A stretch of DNA of 64,000 bases from Persicobacter diffluens (GTDB lineage: Bacteria; Bacteroidota; Bacteroidia; Cytophagales; Cyclobacteriaceae), in NCBI RefSeq assembly GCF_036244895.1, contig NZ_BQKE01000003.1, positions 620,001 to 684,000 on the forward strand, given 5' to 3'. The translations under genes were made by a program, and so were the position numbers. Numbering within the stretch: position 1 is the stretch's first letter; each line of letters starts with the position of its first letter. Positions 20,001-27,382 of this stretch are shown in pieces. The notes beneath the pieces were generated by a model that was not told the DNA's origin, did no database searches, and saw only the letters and a list, made by a program, of their open reading frames with translations.

Positions 20001-20105
20001 CAGGTAGCTGACTACCCCTGCTGCTATCAATATGGCAGTCATAAAGAACACCAGATAGCGATTGCTCAATGAAAATGAGATGATAAATTCTACAAATTTT
20101 CGCAT
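17007..20105 (-). CDS. Heavy-metal efflux RND pump (CzcA/CusA family)
   Basis: 1032 residues, full length for the family. Twelve membrane helices in the usual 1+5, 1+5 pattern with two large periplasmic loops. Helix 4 carries DFGIIIDGAVVMVE with Asp396, Asp402 and Glu409 at the spacing of the proton-relay residues of CzcA-type heavy-metal exporters. Other HME-RND signatures include the early VTNPKIRV and the porter-domain motifs. Together with the adaptor and the TolC-like channel it moves metal ions from periplasm or cytoplasm out of the cell by proton antiport. Which metal (Co/Zn/Cd or Cu/Ag) cannot be settled by eye. Last gene of a three-gene operon; 12 bp separate it from the adaptor gene. 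Confidence 0.95.
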   Translation of the reverse strand: MRKFVEFIISFSLSNRYLVFFMTAILIAAGVVSYLNTPIEAFPDVTNPKIRVIAQWPGRSAEEIEKFVTIPVEIEMNAVPGKTNVRSISLFGLSVVTVSFGDEADGFQCYQWVLNQIQSVEFPEDVDFEIEPLSGPTGEIFRYTLQSDHKSLREMKTIQDWTVEKYLRSVPGIADIVSFGGEVKVYEVSLDPLRLQQYDITALEVFEALENSNVNVGGDVIEKNGQAYVVRGLGLLEDRQEIASIIVDNIDDTPILLRQVATVQETHKPRLGIVGLDDKPDVVQGIVVMRRGENPKQVIENLKAKIDQLNIMLQKEDVQIVPYYDRSDLISYTTSTVTKNLAEGIFFVVIFVLLFMADWRTTAMVVIIIPLSLLFAFICMRAKGMSANLLSMGAIDFGIIIDGAVVMVEGLFVVLDKKAHKLGMERYNRLSKMGLIKKTGSELGKNLFSSQLITILALVPIFAFQEVEGKMFSPLAYTFGFALLGAMILSLTLVPVMASFLLNKNVREKDNLFVRLLQKGVYGTFMWAYSHKKATLSIASAALLSSLLLASKMGTEFLPQLNEGAIYVRASMPLSTGLGQSNEITQKIRTDLRAFPEVKAVLSQTGRPNDGTDPTGFFNIEFHVELLPAEEWPRDISKEALIEQMEQTLASYQGINFNFSQPIMDNVEEAVSGVKGALALKIYHPDLEKLEAYAEQAYGVLKEVEGIEDLMVVKLIGQPELRIKLLENKMAMYGVTIQDANSVIEMAIGGKAATQMYEGEKRFDIQLRYKEEYRQDAAAIADMMVPTIQGQQVRLGEIAEISLRTGPAFIHRSDMDRFIALTFSVRGRDLGGAIADAQNAFEEQINLEEGMQVAWNGEFENLERAQKRLKQVVPIVFLLIFLILLSTFNNKLDASLVMMNVPFALIGGIIGLLIMGVNFSISAGVGFIALFGICVQNGVILLSKFKQNLREGMDLDWAIKDGVKSRIRPVLMTATTDFVGLIPASLSVGIGSESQRPLATVIVWGIVSATLLTLFVFPILFQQFYKRAYREQ

Positions 20106-20117
20106 GGATATAATTGC

Positions 20118-21206
20118 TTACTGGTTGCCAAATTTTTCCTCCTTGAGTAAGTGATTATAGACCATTAAAGGGTAGGAAATCACGACTTCTTCTTCCGCCT
20201 GCAAGCCACTTTGGATAAAGGCCTTGTCTTGATGTTCACCCCAAAGTTGCACCGGCTGTTTTTGGCACTGTGCTCCGGATTTGGTAATGACATAGTGCTG
20301 GTTATCTTCGAAGATAATCGCTGAGGAGGGGACTGTGGCCAGTGGCTGGTCCCCTTTTCGCACCACATAGGCATCCATAAACATCTGAGGCATCAACAAG
20401 AAGTCCCCGTTTTCTAACTTTACTTTGGCTTTCATCACTTTGGTCTCCTCATCCAGTACCCGGACAAATTGGGAGATCTTCCCGGTGAAGGTTTCATCCG
20501 GGTAGGAGATAGAGGATAGCTTTACTTCCTGGCCCAGGGCAATTTTTCGAATGTCGGACTCGTAAATATTAAGGCTTACGTAAACCTCAGACAGGTCTGC
20601 CACCACAAACAGCGGAGCGTCAAAGTCTTCCCCGATAAGCATATTGCGTTTTAGATTGCGCTCGGTAATGATGCCGGAAATTGGCGCTTTTATTTTTTGA
20701 ATTCCCCCGTCTGCATCACCCAGTATTTGCAGCATTTGTTCCATGCGTAGCACTTCCGCCTGAGCTGATCTGAGTTCGCCATCGGCGACAATCAAATCTT
20801 TTTCTGAAGCCATTCCCGCTTCATACAGATCTTTGGTGAGGGCATATTCCTTTTCCTCTTTTCGTACTTCATATTGGGCCGAGAGTAAATCTTTGCTCAG
20901 TTCGGCCATTTCTGAGGAGCGAATAGTGGCCAACACCTGACCTTTGGCCACCTGTTCGCCCACGTTTACATTTACCTGTTCCACCTTGCCCGGAAACATA
21001 GAAGGAATTTCCAGCTCCTGATCCGGCAAAGGTTCCACTTTACCGGTAAAGTGGTTTGAAGTTTGCGGAATTTGCAGCTTCACCTGAGTGGTTTTTAACT
21101 GTGGAGCCAAGCTTTGTAATTGTACGGGCTGCTTATCCTCTTTTGAGCCCTTGCAGGCCATTGCAAAGAACAGGCTGCTTAAAATATAGAGATGATATGA
21201 TTTCAT
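20118..21206 (-). CDS. RND efflux periplasmic adaptor lipoprotein (CzcB/CusB-like)
   Basis: 362 residues from ATG 21206, chosen over an in-frame ATG at 21242 because it gives a lipoprotein signal (MKSYHLYILSSLFFAMACKG, Cys18) and avoids overlap with the upstream gene. Domains in order: lipoyl/barrel-sandwich half (VEQVNVNVGEQVAKGQVLAT), alpha-helical hairpin (about 100-150), second lipoyl half (IKAPISGIITERN), beta-barrel and membrane-proximal domains. It bridges the inner-membrane pump and the outer-membrane channel. No Cys/His-rich metal-binding tail was seen. Confidence 0.92.
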   Translation of the reverse strand: MKSYHLYILSSLFFAMACKGSKEDKQPVQLQSLAPQLKTTQVKLQIPQTSNHFTGKVEPLPDQELEIPSMFPGKVEQVNVNVGEQVAKGQVLATIRSSEMAELSKDLLSAQYEVRKEEKEYALTKDLYEAGMASEKDLIVADGELRSAQAEVLRMEQMLQILGDADGGIQKIKAPISGIITERNLKRNMLIGEDFDAPLFVVADLSEVYVSLNIYESDIRKIALGQEVKLSSISYPDETFTGKISQFVRVLDEETKVMKAKVKLENGDFLLMPQMFMDAYVVRKGDQPLATVPSSAIIFEDNQHYVITKSGAQCQKQPVQLWGEHQDKAFIQSGLQAEEEVVISYPLMVYNHLLKEEKFGNQ

Positions 21207-21213
21207 GATAGAC

Positions 21214-22488
21214 TTAGTATAGATTGAAATAATTTTGGCCAATAGCGAAATTGATTTTTTCCAGATCCGTATACACCTGCTTGTGCAAGTCCAGACATTC
21301 TTCTACGCCTTCCAGAAATGACTCATAATAGTCGATAAATTCAATCAGGCTGAGTTGGTGACTTTGGTAATTTTTCAAAGCACCATCAAGCATTTCATCA
21401 AGGTATTGGAGCATTTGCAGGTCGGTTTCCTCGGCCACCTCCATGGTGGCTACTAAATTTTCAAAAGCCAGAAATACTTCATTGGAAATTTCGGTTTGCT
21501 TTTGCTCCTGTCTGATTTGGGCTTGTAAAATTTCTACCTTCGAAGCCTTGACAACTCCCTGGTTACGATCAAAAAGAGGGATGTCAAAACCTACCAATAA
21601 CCCCCAATAATCGTTTTGGGCCGCTCCACGTCGATCGTAAAGTGCCCCAATAGAAAGGTCGGGGACGGCTTCTGATTTTGCTAGTTTAAGGCCTGCCTCA
21701 GCGAGTTTTAATCGTGCCTGTTCAGCTTTAAAATCAAGTCGGTTTTCAAGGGCAGCATCCAGAAAGTCATAGGGATTAAGCCCGCTAATATCCCGGCTGA
21801 GCCAAATAGCATCGGAGTTCCCCTCTAACTGAATGGCTATATGTTCTTTGATGTTAAGTAAATCTTTTAATTCGGCCGCTACTTCATTGCGTTCATGTTT
21901 GAGTGCCAGCATATTTTTATTCATGCTGATCAATAAGGTTTTAAGCCTGGTGAGCTCTGAGCGTGCAATATTCCCCTTCTCAAACTGGCTTTGATATACT
22001 TTTACCAGATTTTTCAAGGGAACTATGCCTCGTTGGTAACGGTCTAATTTGCTTTGAAGGAAGTAATACTCTCCCATATTTTGTCGCAAATCGGATTTTA
22101 ATAAGCGCAATACCTCATAAAATTCCAGTGAAGTGATTTCTTTGTTAATTTGCTCCACCTCTACACGTTTCCTGCGTTTTCCAGCCGTTTCAATCAACTG
22201 GTTAATCTCTGCGACACGTTGTGCATCGTTATCATTTCTGAACCAAACACGATCATCAGTATCAAACACGGCCCATTCGATATTAACTTCAGGATTAGGC
22301 CAAAGCCGGGCTTGAATGATTTCCGCTTCTGCCAGTTCGATATTGTATTCCTCTGCGAGCAATTCCAGGTTATTTTTTAGGAATATTTGCTCCATTGCGG
22401 CCATGGAAAGGGTTAATTTGTCAGTTGTTTGAGCCCACAATAAAGTGGACGTACCCATCCCCAGCAGCAGTGCGAAAAGTTTTTTCAT
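21214..22488 (-). CDS. TolC-family outer-membrane channel of metal efflux (CzcC/CusC-like)
   Basis: 424 residues with a signal peptide (MKKLFALLLGMGTSTLLWAQ). Two OEP repeats with long amphipathic helices (LLAEEYNIELAEAEIIQARLWPNPE; FKAEQARLKLAEAGLKLAKSEAVPD) typical of TolC/CzcC trimers. First gene of the efflux operon; 7 bp separate it from the adaptor gene. No metal sensor gene (CzcR/CueR/ArsR type) is adjacent, so regulation is not visible here. Confidence 0.92.
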   Translation of the reverse strand: MKKLFALLLGMGTSTLLWAQTTDKLTLSMAAMEQIFLKNNLELLAEEYNIELAEAEIIQARLWPNPEVNIEWAVFDTDDRVWFRNDNDAQRVAEINQLIETAGKRRKRVEVEQINKEITSLEFYEVLRLLKSDLRQNMGEYYFLQSKLDRYQRGIVPLKNLVKVYQSQFEKGNIARSELTRLKTLLISMNKNMLALKHERNEVAAELKDLLNIKEHIAIQLEGNSDAIWLSRDISGLNPYDFLDAALENRLDFKAEQARLKLAEAGLKLAKSEAVPDLSIGALYDRRGAAQNDYWGLLVGFDIPLFDRNQGVVKASKVEILQAQIRQEQKQTEISNEVFLAFENLVATMEVAEETDLQMLQYLDEMLDGALKNYQSHQLSLIEFIDYYESFLEGVEECLDLHKQVYTDLEKINFAIGQNYFNLY

Positions 22489-22794
22489 TGCTGTAGTATC
22501 TGCTAAAGCACCATAAATAAAATAATAATATCCGCTCGTTTAAATCCGTAGCCTACAGGAGAAAGTGGTGCATAGCCGCAAATCATCAAATATTACTTAG
22601 GCAATATTTGAAAATCCTGATGCGCTCTGGATTTTAAACAGGCGAGAAATAAATCAGAAAGATTAGCAAGAGCGGGTGATGTCTCTAATAATCTTTACTG
22701 GCTCCGTGGAGGAATTGAATCAGCATATTGCTTATGAAATAAAGGAGCTCCCGTTGCCATTCAAAGCACTTTTTTACATCCAGCCTTATTTATG
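22489..22794. other. Upstream region of the efflux operon
   Basis: About 300 bp that must contain the leftward efflux promoter. No convincing -33/-7 pair or metal-responsive palindrome recognised. Confidence 0.4.
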
Positions 22795-22925
22795 GACTTT
22801 GATGTTTGGCAGCGATGATAAAGGATTCCATTCCTGCCATAGCAAGAAATGCTCTGGAAAATTATCCAAAGTCATGCCTGATAGCTTGAGTTTGCAGCCG
22901 GATAGTCTGTTTTTAAATACGCCTA
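22795..22925 (-). repeat. Family B repeat, diverged
   Basis: Matches the reverse family B pattern: AAATTATCCAAAGTC-like centre, GAGTTTGCAGCCGGATAGTC arm, and TTTTTAAATACGC end. Joined directly to a family A fragment. Confidence 0.6.
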
Positions 22926-23020
22926 TAGCTGTTTCATTGGAAAAACTAAGAATAGAAAATATTCCGTCAATTTTCCGCAATGCAGCTAAAAGAGGATTTA
23001 AGTAAGAATAAGCCGCCTAA
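22926..23020 (+). repeat. Right half of a family A repeat
   Basis: TTTCATTGGAAAAACT, ATTCCGTCAATTTTCCGC, CAGCTAAAAGAGGATTTAAG then AATAAGCCGCCTAA correspond to the right half of family A. The left half is absent. Confidence 0.6.
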
Positions 23021-23064
23021 TAGCACAAGCTTAGGAGCAAAGCTGTCTGATTCAATTGCGGATG

Positions 23065-23472
23065 CTAGGATTGGGGGGGAGGAGAAATGACTTCCAAATA
23101 GGTGGAGTTATAAAATTGGAAAGGCTCAGCGGAAAAACTATGCGCTCTCCATTTATTTTGAGAGGATAAAGAGATCATGGAGGGGGCATCACAAATGGAA
23201 GGCCCATGCAGGTGGCTAACAATCCTTGATTCATCTTCTCCTTGCTGACTATCTTCAATAGCCCAGTCGGGATAAATCATACTGATGGCCAGCTCGACGA
23301 AACTTTCGATCCGATTTTCAACCTTTTGACCCCAGATCACTTCCGCCGAAAATTCATCCATATCATTAACGTCCACACTGATATTTAACAGGTGGATGGC
23401 CATGACAAGCCAAAATATGATAAAATGATATGATCTGCAGAATCTCAAATGAATAAATATAATATTAAACAA
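23065..23472 (-). CDS. Hypothetical exported small protein
   Basis: 135 residues. A hydrophobic N-terminal segment (about 12-30, RSYHFIIFWLVMAIHLLNIS) could be a signal or membrane anchor; the start is uncertain and an internal Met (MAIHLLN) is possible. The mature part has an acidic helical stretch (NRIESFVELAISMIYPDWAI) and a Ser/Pro-rich end (YLEVISPPPQS). No family recognised. Judged real from codon-like composition and length; it borders the accessory island. Confidence 0.5.
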   Translation of the reverse strand: MFNIIFIHLRFCRSYHFIIFWLVMAIHLLNISVDVNDMDEFSAEVIWGQKVENRIESFVELAISMIYPDWAIEDSQQGEDESRIVSHLHGPSICDAPSMISLSSQNKWRAHSFSAEPFQFYNSTYLEVISPPPQS

Positions 23473-23532
23473 ATGTAGCTTTTAAATCAGCTTCAAGAAT
23501 TAAAGAGGGGTTAAAAGCTTGATTGATTTTCG

Positions 23533-23754
23533 TTAAGCCCGATAAGGGAGTGAAAAATGTCTTTTTCAACGGTGGTCTTCTACATGGGTCAAAAAATGGG
23601 AGACACCAATAGGCCTATTTGCAGGGGAGTACTCAGCCTTTTAAGTAGATAATGAGGCAAAAGAAAGGCTGTTATTAAAATTCACCTGGATTATTTTTCC
23701 ATTTTTCTGGCCTTTCAGCTGAATGAGGATTAATACTCGGATTATCCGATTTAA
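23533..23754 (+). repeat. Diverged family A repeat next to the integrase remnant
   Basis: Left end TTAAGCCCGATAAG and right end GGATTATCCGATTTAA are 222 bp apart, the size of family A, with CAGCTGAATGAGGATTAATA as the right arm. It lies 18 bp before the opening of the truncated recombinase frame. Confidence 0.6.
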
Positions 23755-23771
23755 AGGAGGCCATTTACCTA

Positions 23772-24176
23772 TTGATTTTAATGGTGCCCTTTTCGCTTGC
23801 AAGGGGCGGGCTGATTTGGTTGGAGATTACAGATCGATATACCATACTGTCTGAAATAATGCCTCTGATGCTCCGACTGTATTATAGGCAATATAAACCC
23901 ACGGAATGGTTAATTGAAGGGGTGGACGGACAACCTTATTCGGCCACCTCCATCCAATCTATTTTCAGAAAGGCTAAAAAAAGTGCTAAAATAAACCCAC
24001 TGGCTACTCCACATACCCTCCGGCACAGTTTTGCAACTCACCTGTTAGAACAAGGTACTGATCTTCGTTTTATACAAGAGCTGCTAGGCCATAATTCCCC
24101 CAAGACTACTGAAATATACACCCACGTAACCAATAAGAATCTTAAAAGAATTAAAAGTCCCTTAGATCAATGGTGA
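23772..24176 (+). pseudogene. C-terminal remnant of a tyrosine recombinase (integron-integrase/XerC-D-like)
   Basis: 134 codons; homology starts at about codon 21 (DRYTILS) and runs to the end. Catalytic box II is intact: HTLRHSFATHLLEQGTDLRF with HxxRH, then LGH and the nucleophile Tyr in IYTHV. It ends IKSPLDQW, an ending like that of integron integrases and of a common Bacteroidota XerD-like group. The N-terminal SAM-like domain and box I (first catalytic Arg) are missing, so it cannot recombine DNA alone. It points at the first attI-like sequence, which begins at its stop codon. Alternative origin: the integrase that accompanies some IS91-type elements. Confidence 0.85.
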
Positions 24177-24269
24177 ATATGATTATATTAGCACATAATT
24201 AACTTATACAAATAAGGTTGTGCATATAAGGGGGATATACGCAATAGGAGTTGAGTTTACACAATCGTT
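24176..24269 (+). repeat. attI-like sequence, copy 1
   Basis: 94 bp starting at the last base of the recombinase stop codon and ending CAATCGTT. It is repeated at 27263-27356 with 84 of 94 positions identical. Both copies end in GTT and their sequences diverge immediately after it (GTTGTGTGG here, GTTAGCCCC there). This is what integration of different cassettes at a G/TT crossover would give. A cassette promoter could lie inside; none is clearly recognisable. Confidence 0.7.
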
Positions 24270-24295
24270 GTGTGGAATAATAGTATCAAAGTAAC

Positions 24296-25051
24296 ATGAA
24301 GAGAATATTGATTTTAATAATGTTGACATGCCTAATTTTCTCAAATTGCAACAGAAGAGATGGAGAATATAAAACTAGCTTACTATCTTATTTTGTTGAC
24401 ATTTCAGATGATGAAGATGCAGGGGTCAAGGATGTATTGGGTTTCTTTGGCGGAAAATGCGAATACTCGATTGGAATGTCTGTATTGACAGGAGAAAAAA
24501 GTAAAAAGTACTTCGAACTAAGACTATTTGATAGTGAGGCTATTGAACACTTTACTAATAACCCTAAATTCGCAGCATCCAATATTGCATACAGATTTTA
24601 TAGAAATCTTAATAAGGAAAAACGGAATGAGTATACTCACATTAATCCAATAATTGTGTTTTCCGATGGCAGTGAAAAGAAATTTGAGTTTAGCACATGG
24701 GAACTTGAGGTGGTTGATAAAAGAGTACCATTTCTCAATAAAGTAGTCGACATAATCCGTGAAAATAAATATGATGATCTATTGCCTCTATTGAATGATA
24801 GAAGAGTAGTTGAATATGATAAGAATGAATTGATTGAAAATCTAAAGAAAGCTGATCCTCAGTTTGGTAATGTAACCGATGAAGGCTTTAGAATTTTTGG
24901 ATATAAGATTGATGCTCTTGATAACAAGGGGAATGATTATTTATATTTGTCAGGTGCGATTATTCGTGATATTCAATCCAATGAATTTAGTCTAATTATC
25001 GATCCCTATTCTGATAAAGAGGAAATCTTTTATATGGAATACAAAATGTAA
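24296..25051 (+). CDS. Cassette 1: lipoprotein, unknown function
   Basis: 251 residues, starting 27 bp after the putative attI/cassette junction. Lipoprotein-like signal (MKRILILIMLTCLIFSNC, Cys18). The mature part is charged and mixed alpha/beta (YDDLLPLLNDRRVVEYDKNE) with no recognised domain. AT-rich compared with the flanking core genes. Its stop is 3 bp before an attC-like palindrome, the tight packing typical of integron gene cassettes. Function unknown. Confidence 0.75.
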   Translation: MKRILILIMLTCLIFSNCNRRDGEYKTSLLSYFVDISDDEDAGVKDVLGFFGGKCEYSIGMSVLTGEKSKKYFELRLFDSEAIEHFTNNPKFAASNIAYRFYRNLNKEKRNEYTHINPIIVFSDGSEKKFEFSTWELEVVDKRVPFLNKVVDIIRENKYDDLLPLLNDRRVVEYDKNELIENLKKADPQFGNVTDEGFRIFGYKIDALDNKGNDYLYLSGAIIRDIQSNEFSLIIDPYSDKEEIFYMEYKM

Positions 25052-25054
25052 ATA

Positions 25055-25187
25055 CCACATAACAATGTATAAATTTCATAGCCAGTATAGTGATGTTTTC
25101 AAGGAATGTAGCTCGCTACATCATTCATATAGTTCGACAAGAAGGAGGCATTCAATCGGCTACGAAATTTATACTAATCCTTAGCGT
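25055..25187 (+). repeat. attC-like palindrome of cassette 1
   Basis: Outer core CCACATAAC (25055-25063) complements the start of the same cassette, GTTGTGTGG, at 8 of 9 positions. Arms ATGTATAAATTTCATAGCC and GGCTACGAAATTTATACTAA pair with a few mismatches. An inner stem GTAGC/GCTAC is present. The right core reads CTTAGCG (the G of GTT is replaced by C). Size 133 bp fits an attC site. Confidence 0.7.
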
Positions 25188-25195
25188 GAATTTAT

Positions 25196-25633
25196 ATGAA
25201 AAAAATATTAATATATTCAAGCTGGATAAATATCATAGGTTTTTCTTTATCAACACTTTCTTTGATTTTATTCATTTGGATAAAACCATTGGCCTGGGGG
25301 GATTTCTATTTACTTATAGACTTGCTAATAAGTGCTCCATTTTTCATTGCCGGAATTGTAGTGTTGAAAAATATCCCTAAACCTCAAAAAGATAAAATTC
25401 AAAACGCTTTAATAATTGTAATTTTAGCTCTGGCAATTCCAAGCCTTGTATTGCCTTTCACTTTTGAATTAGGAGGACTAATTATTTGCCTTTTAGTATT
25501 TGTGATTGGCTATTTGGCAATAGTGAAGATAAAAAGTTCAACAAGTAAAATGATGTATATAAATACTATTGGATTCTTCTTTTTAGTGTTTATCTTAATT
25601 TTTATATTTAAATTAATACAATTTGAAAGTTGA
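25196..25633 (+). CDS. Cassette 2: four-TM membrane protein
   Basis: 145 residues with about four membrane helices (about 10-30, 39-59, 75-94/96-112, 122-142) and almost no loops. AT-rich. Begins 9 bp after the right end of the preceding attC-like site and stops 1 bp before the next attC-like core, so the whole cassette is hardly larger than its gene. No family recognised. Confidence 0.7.
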   Translation: MKKILIYSSWINIIGFSLSTLSLILFIWIKPLAWGDFYLLIDLLISAPFFIAGIVVLKNIPKPQKDKIQNALIIVILALAIPSLVLPFTFELGGLIICLLVFVIGYLAIVKIKSSTSKMMYINTIGFFFLVFILIFIFKLIQFES

Positions 25634-25634
25634 A

Positions 25635-25703
25635 TTCACGCTAACACGCGTTAAAATGCATAGCGAGCTACCTTCACTACACCATTTTAGGGTCAATATT
25701 AGA
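25635..25703 (+). repeat. attC-like palindrome of cassette 2
   Basis: Begins TTCACGCTAAC, of which TTCACGCTAA is the exact reverse complement of the cassette 2 start TTAGCGTGAA. A short arm TAAAATG...TAG faces CTAC...CATTTTA, and the right core is degenerate (TATTAGA). About 69 bp, the size of the shorter attC sites. Confidence 0.6.
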
Positions 25704-26022
25704 TTTTATAATAGGAGAGGCGAAAGCAAAACGGATTCTCCTACTATCCATTCCCATTTTGAGCAACAGACAGGTCCATCAGCAATCAATGCTTCTTGCA
25801 CAAGTAAAGGGTGCGATTCATTTTTTTTGAAAAAAAATCCTTCACGTGAGCATTCGCAACAAATGGGAAAAAGCGAATATGGACCCTTTTGTCGGGCACA
25901 AAAAAGTGAGGGAATGAGGAATAAATATGGACCAGCTTGAAAAGTGGTAGAAGGCGTCAGTTTTTGCAGAAATTCGTCCAGATTTTCAGGAAAAAAGCGG
26001 GATTAGCCCATTTTGGACATAG
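25704..26022. other. Gene-free stretch downstream of the second HTH gene
   Basis: No coding frame accepted. It contains CCTTCACGTGAGCATTCGCA (starting 25849), similar to CCTTGCACGTGAGCAAATGC (starting 3762). Both lie roughly 180 bp beyond the stop codon of an IS30-type HTH gene. Confidence 0.5.
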
Positions 26023-26619
26023 CTATCCTGCGAGAGCAAGTGAAGTCCGTTTGGTATCAAGGGAATGTACGGCCGTCAGCATTTTACCTGCGAGGATATC
26101 CGACATCAGTCGGTCAAATTGCATATTGGCTGCCACCTTATCCAGGAAGGCCCAATACCATTCAAAGAGGGGGCGGTAATAGGTGAGTAAGGTCAGGGGT
26201 TTGAAATATTTGCCCCTGGTGACTTTTCGATTAAAGAGCCCACAATGGGCATCCGGAAATTCGCTTCGCACCCGCAAATAGCTTTTTAAAAAGTAAGAGG
26301 GCCATTCGATCACCCGATAATACGTGAACCAATGGTGGTAGGGAGTGGGGCGATGGTATAATTGCTGCTTTAAGGTTTTTCCGCGCAGGTGGCGTAGCGG
26401 GATAGGATTTTTAGTGCCAGGCACTGCCAGAATCTTCCGCACCCGAGCCAGTCTTTGCGCCACCTGCGCATCATAACCGCCTCCCGGATTAGAATTCCGC
26501 TGTAATTCCCGCGTTACCGTACTGCGGTGCACGCCCAAAGCTCGTGCAATTTCACTCTTGCTCGCTCCTGCCTTCAGCAGTCTTTCGATGATATTTCTGT
26601 GCCCCTTGTTTAGTGCCAT
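26023..26619 (-). CDS. Second stand-alone IS30-type HTH protein
   Basis: 198 residues. Residues 1-62 are an IS30/HTH_38-type HTH (KGHRNIIERLLKAGASKSEI, then ARALGVHRSTVTRELQRN, then YDAQVAQRLA). There is no DDE nuclease domain. The middle (about 85-160) is basic and rich in Trp/Tyr/Phe (PYHHWFTYYRVIEW, RPLFEWYWAF), as in the related protein at 3946-4557. It lies antisense to the cassette genes, between cassette 2 and the second attI-like sequence, so it looks like an insertion into the array. DNA binding likely; function unknown. Confidence 0.75.
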   Translation of the reverse strand: MALNKGHRNIIERLLKAGASKSEIARALGVHRSTVTRELQRNSNPGGGYDAQVAQRLARVRKILAVPGTKNPIPLRHLRGKTLKQQLYHRPTPYHHWFTYYRVIEWPSYFLKSYLRVRSEFPDAHCGLFNRKVTRGKYFKPLTLLTYYRPLFEWYWAFLDKVAANMQFDRLMSDILAGKMLTAVHSLDTKRTSLALAG

Positions 26620-27262
26620 ATAGGAATAGCTTGCAGGGGTGGAGATTGTTTCGGGTGGGAGTCGTGAGTTTTTTTAAATTTTTGAATTATTTCAAAGGAG
26701 TAGCAATTCGCTTATTTATCAGTACTATATGGTTGAGGATGAGCTAGCATAATATTTGAATAAATCACTTCTAATAGGTATTCTGGTCTATTGGTTAAAA
26801 TGGATGTGAAAACGCTATGGACGCTATTTGATGGTGAATTTTGGATGAGCTGACCTTCAGCTTGGATGGTTAGGCCTAGGCTCATTAGGGACAGGGGGTG
26901 AAATTTGTAATTTGTTGGCGTATACTGCGGATATACGCAATTGTGTTTTGTTGTAGGGTGAACAAATGAATCAATCTCTTGCAGGATAATTCCTTGCTCA
27001 AAGTGCGAAAAGTACAATTTCATTATGGAGGCTGGATTTTTTGGAATTAGCGACTCCTAGTAAAGCCTAATTTTCTTTCTTGGATGTAATGGGGTAGTCA
27101 ATAGTAGCCTATCTTCACTGCTAGTGGGTAGGTTTCTTTTTTTAGTAGATTCAGAGCGCTTGATTATTTACAATAGTTATCACACTTTTGAATCCCTAGG
27201 CAGGGGGGGAGTTGAAACATTGTGATTCTTAAAAAAATCAAAATTTCGTGAGTTTGCCGGTC
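26620..27262. other. Gene-free stretch before the second attI-like copy
   Basis: No accepted gene. At 26924-26945 there is an inverted repeat GCGTATAC...ATATACGC whose right part, GGATATACGCAAT, also occurs inside both attI-like copies, suggesting a partial third copy or a recombinase-binding motif. A 103-codon minus-strand frame at 26712-27023 is not convincing. Confidence 0.4.
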
Positions 27263-27356
27263 AATATGATTATATTGGTAAATAAATACCTTATACAAAT
27301 ACGGTTGTGTAAATAAGGGGGATATACGCAATGGGAGTTGAGTTTATACAATCGTT
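27263..27356 (+). repeat. attI-like sequence, copy 2
   Basis: 94 bp, 84 positions identical to copy 1 at 24176-24269, in direct orientation about 3.1 kb away. It is not preceded by recombinase sequence. It ends CAATCGTT, and the following bases start cassette 3 (GTTAGCCCC from 27354). Confidence 0.7.
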
Positions 27357-27382
27357 AGCCCCAAGCCAAAGACGCAACGACA

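Noticed and set aside
26712..27023. 103-codon minus-strand frame upstream of the second HTH gene
   Set aside because: No conserved motif or signal. It runs through an inverted repeat, and its composition looks like antisense to non-coding DNA.
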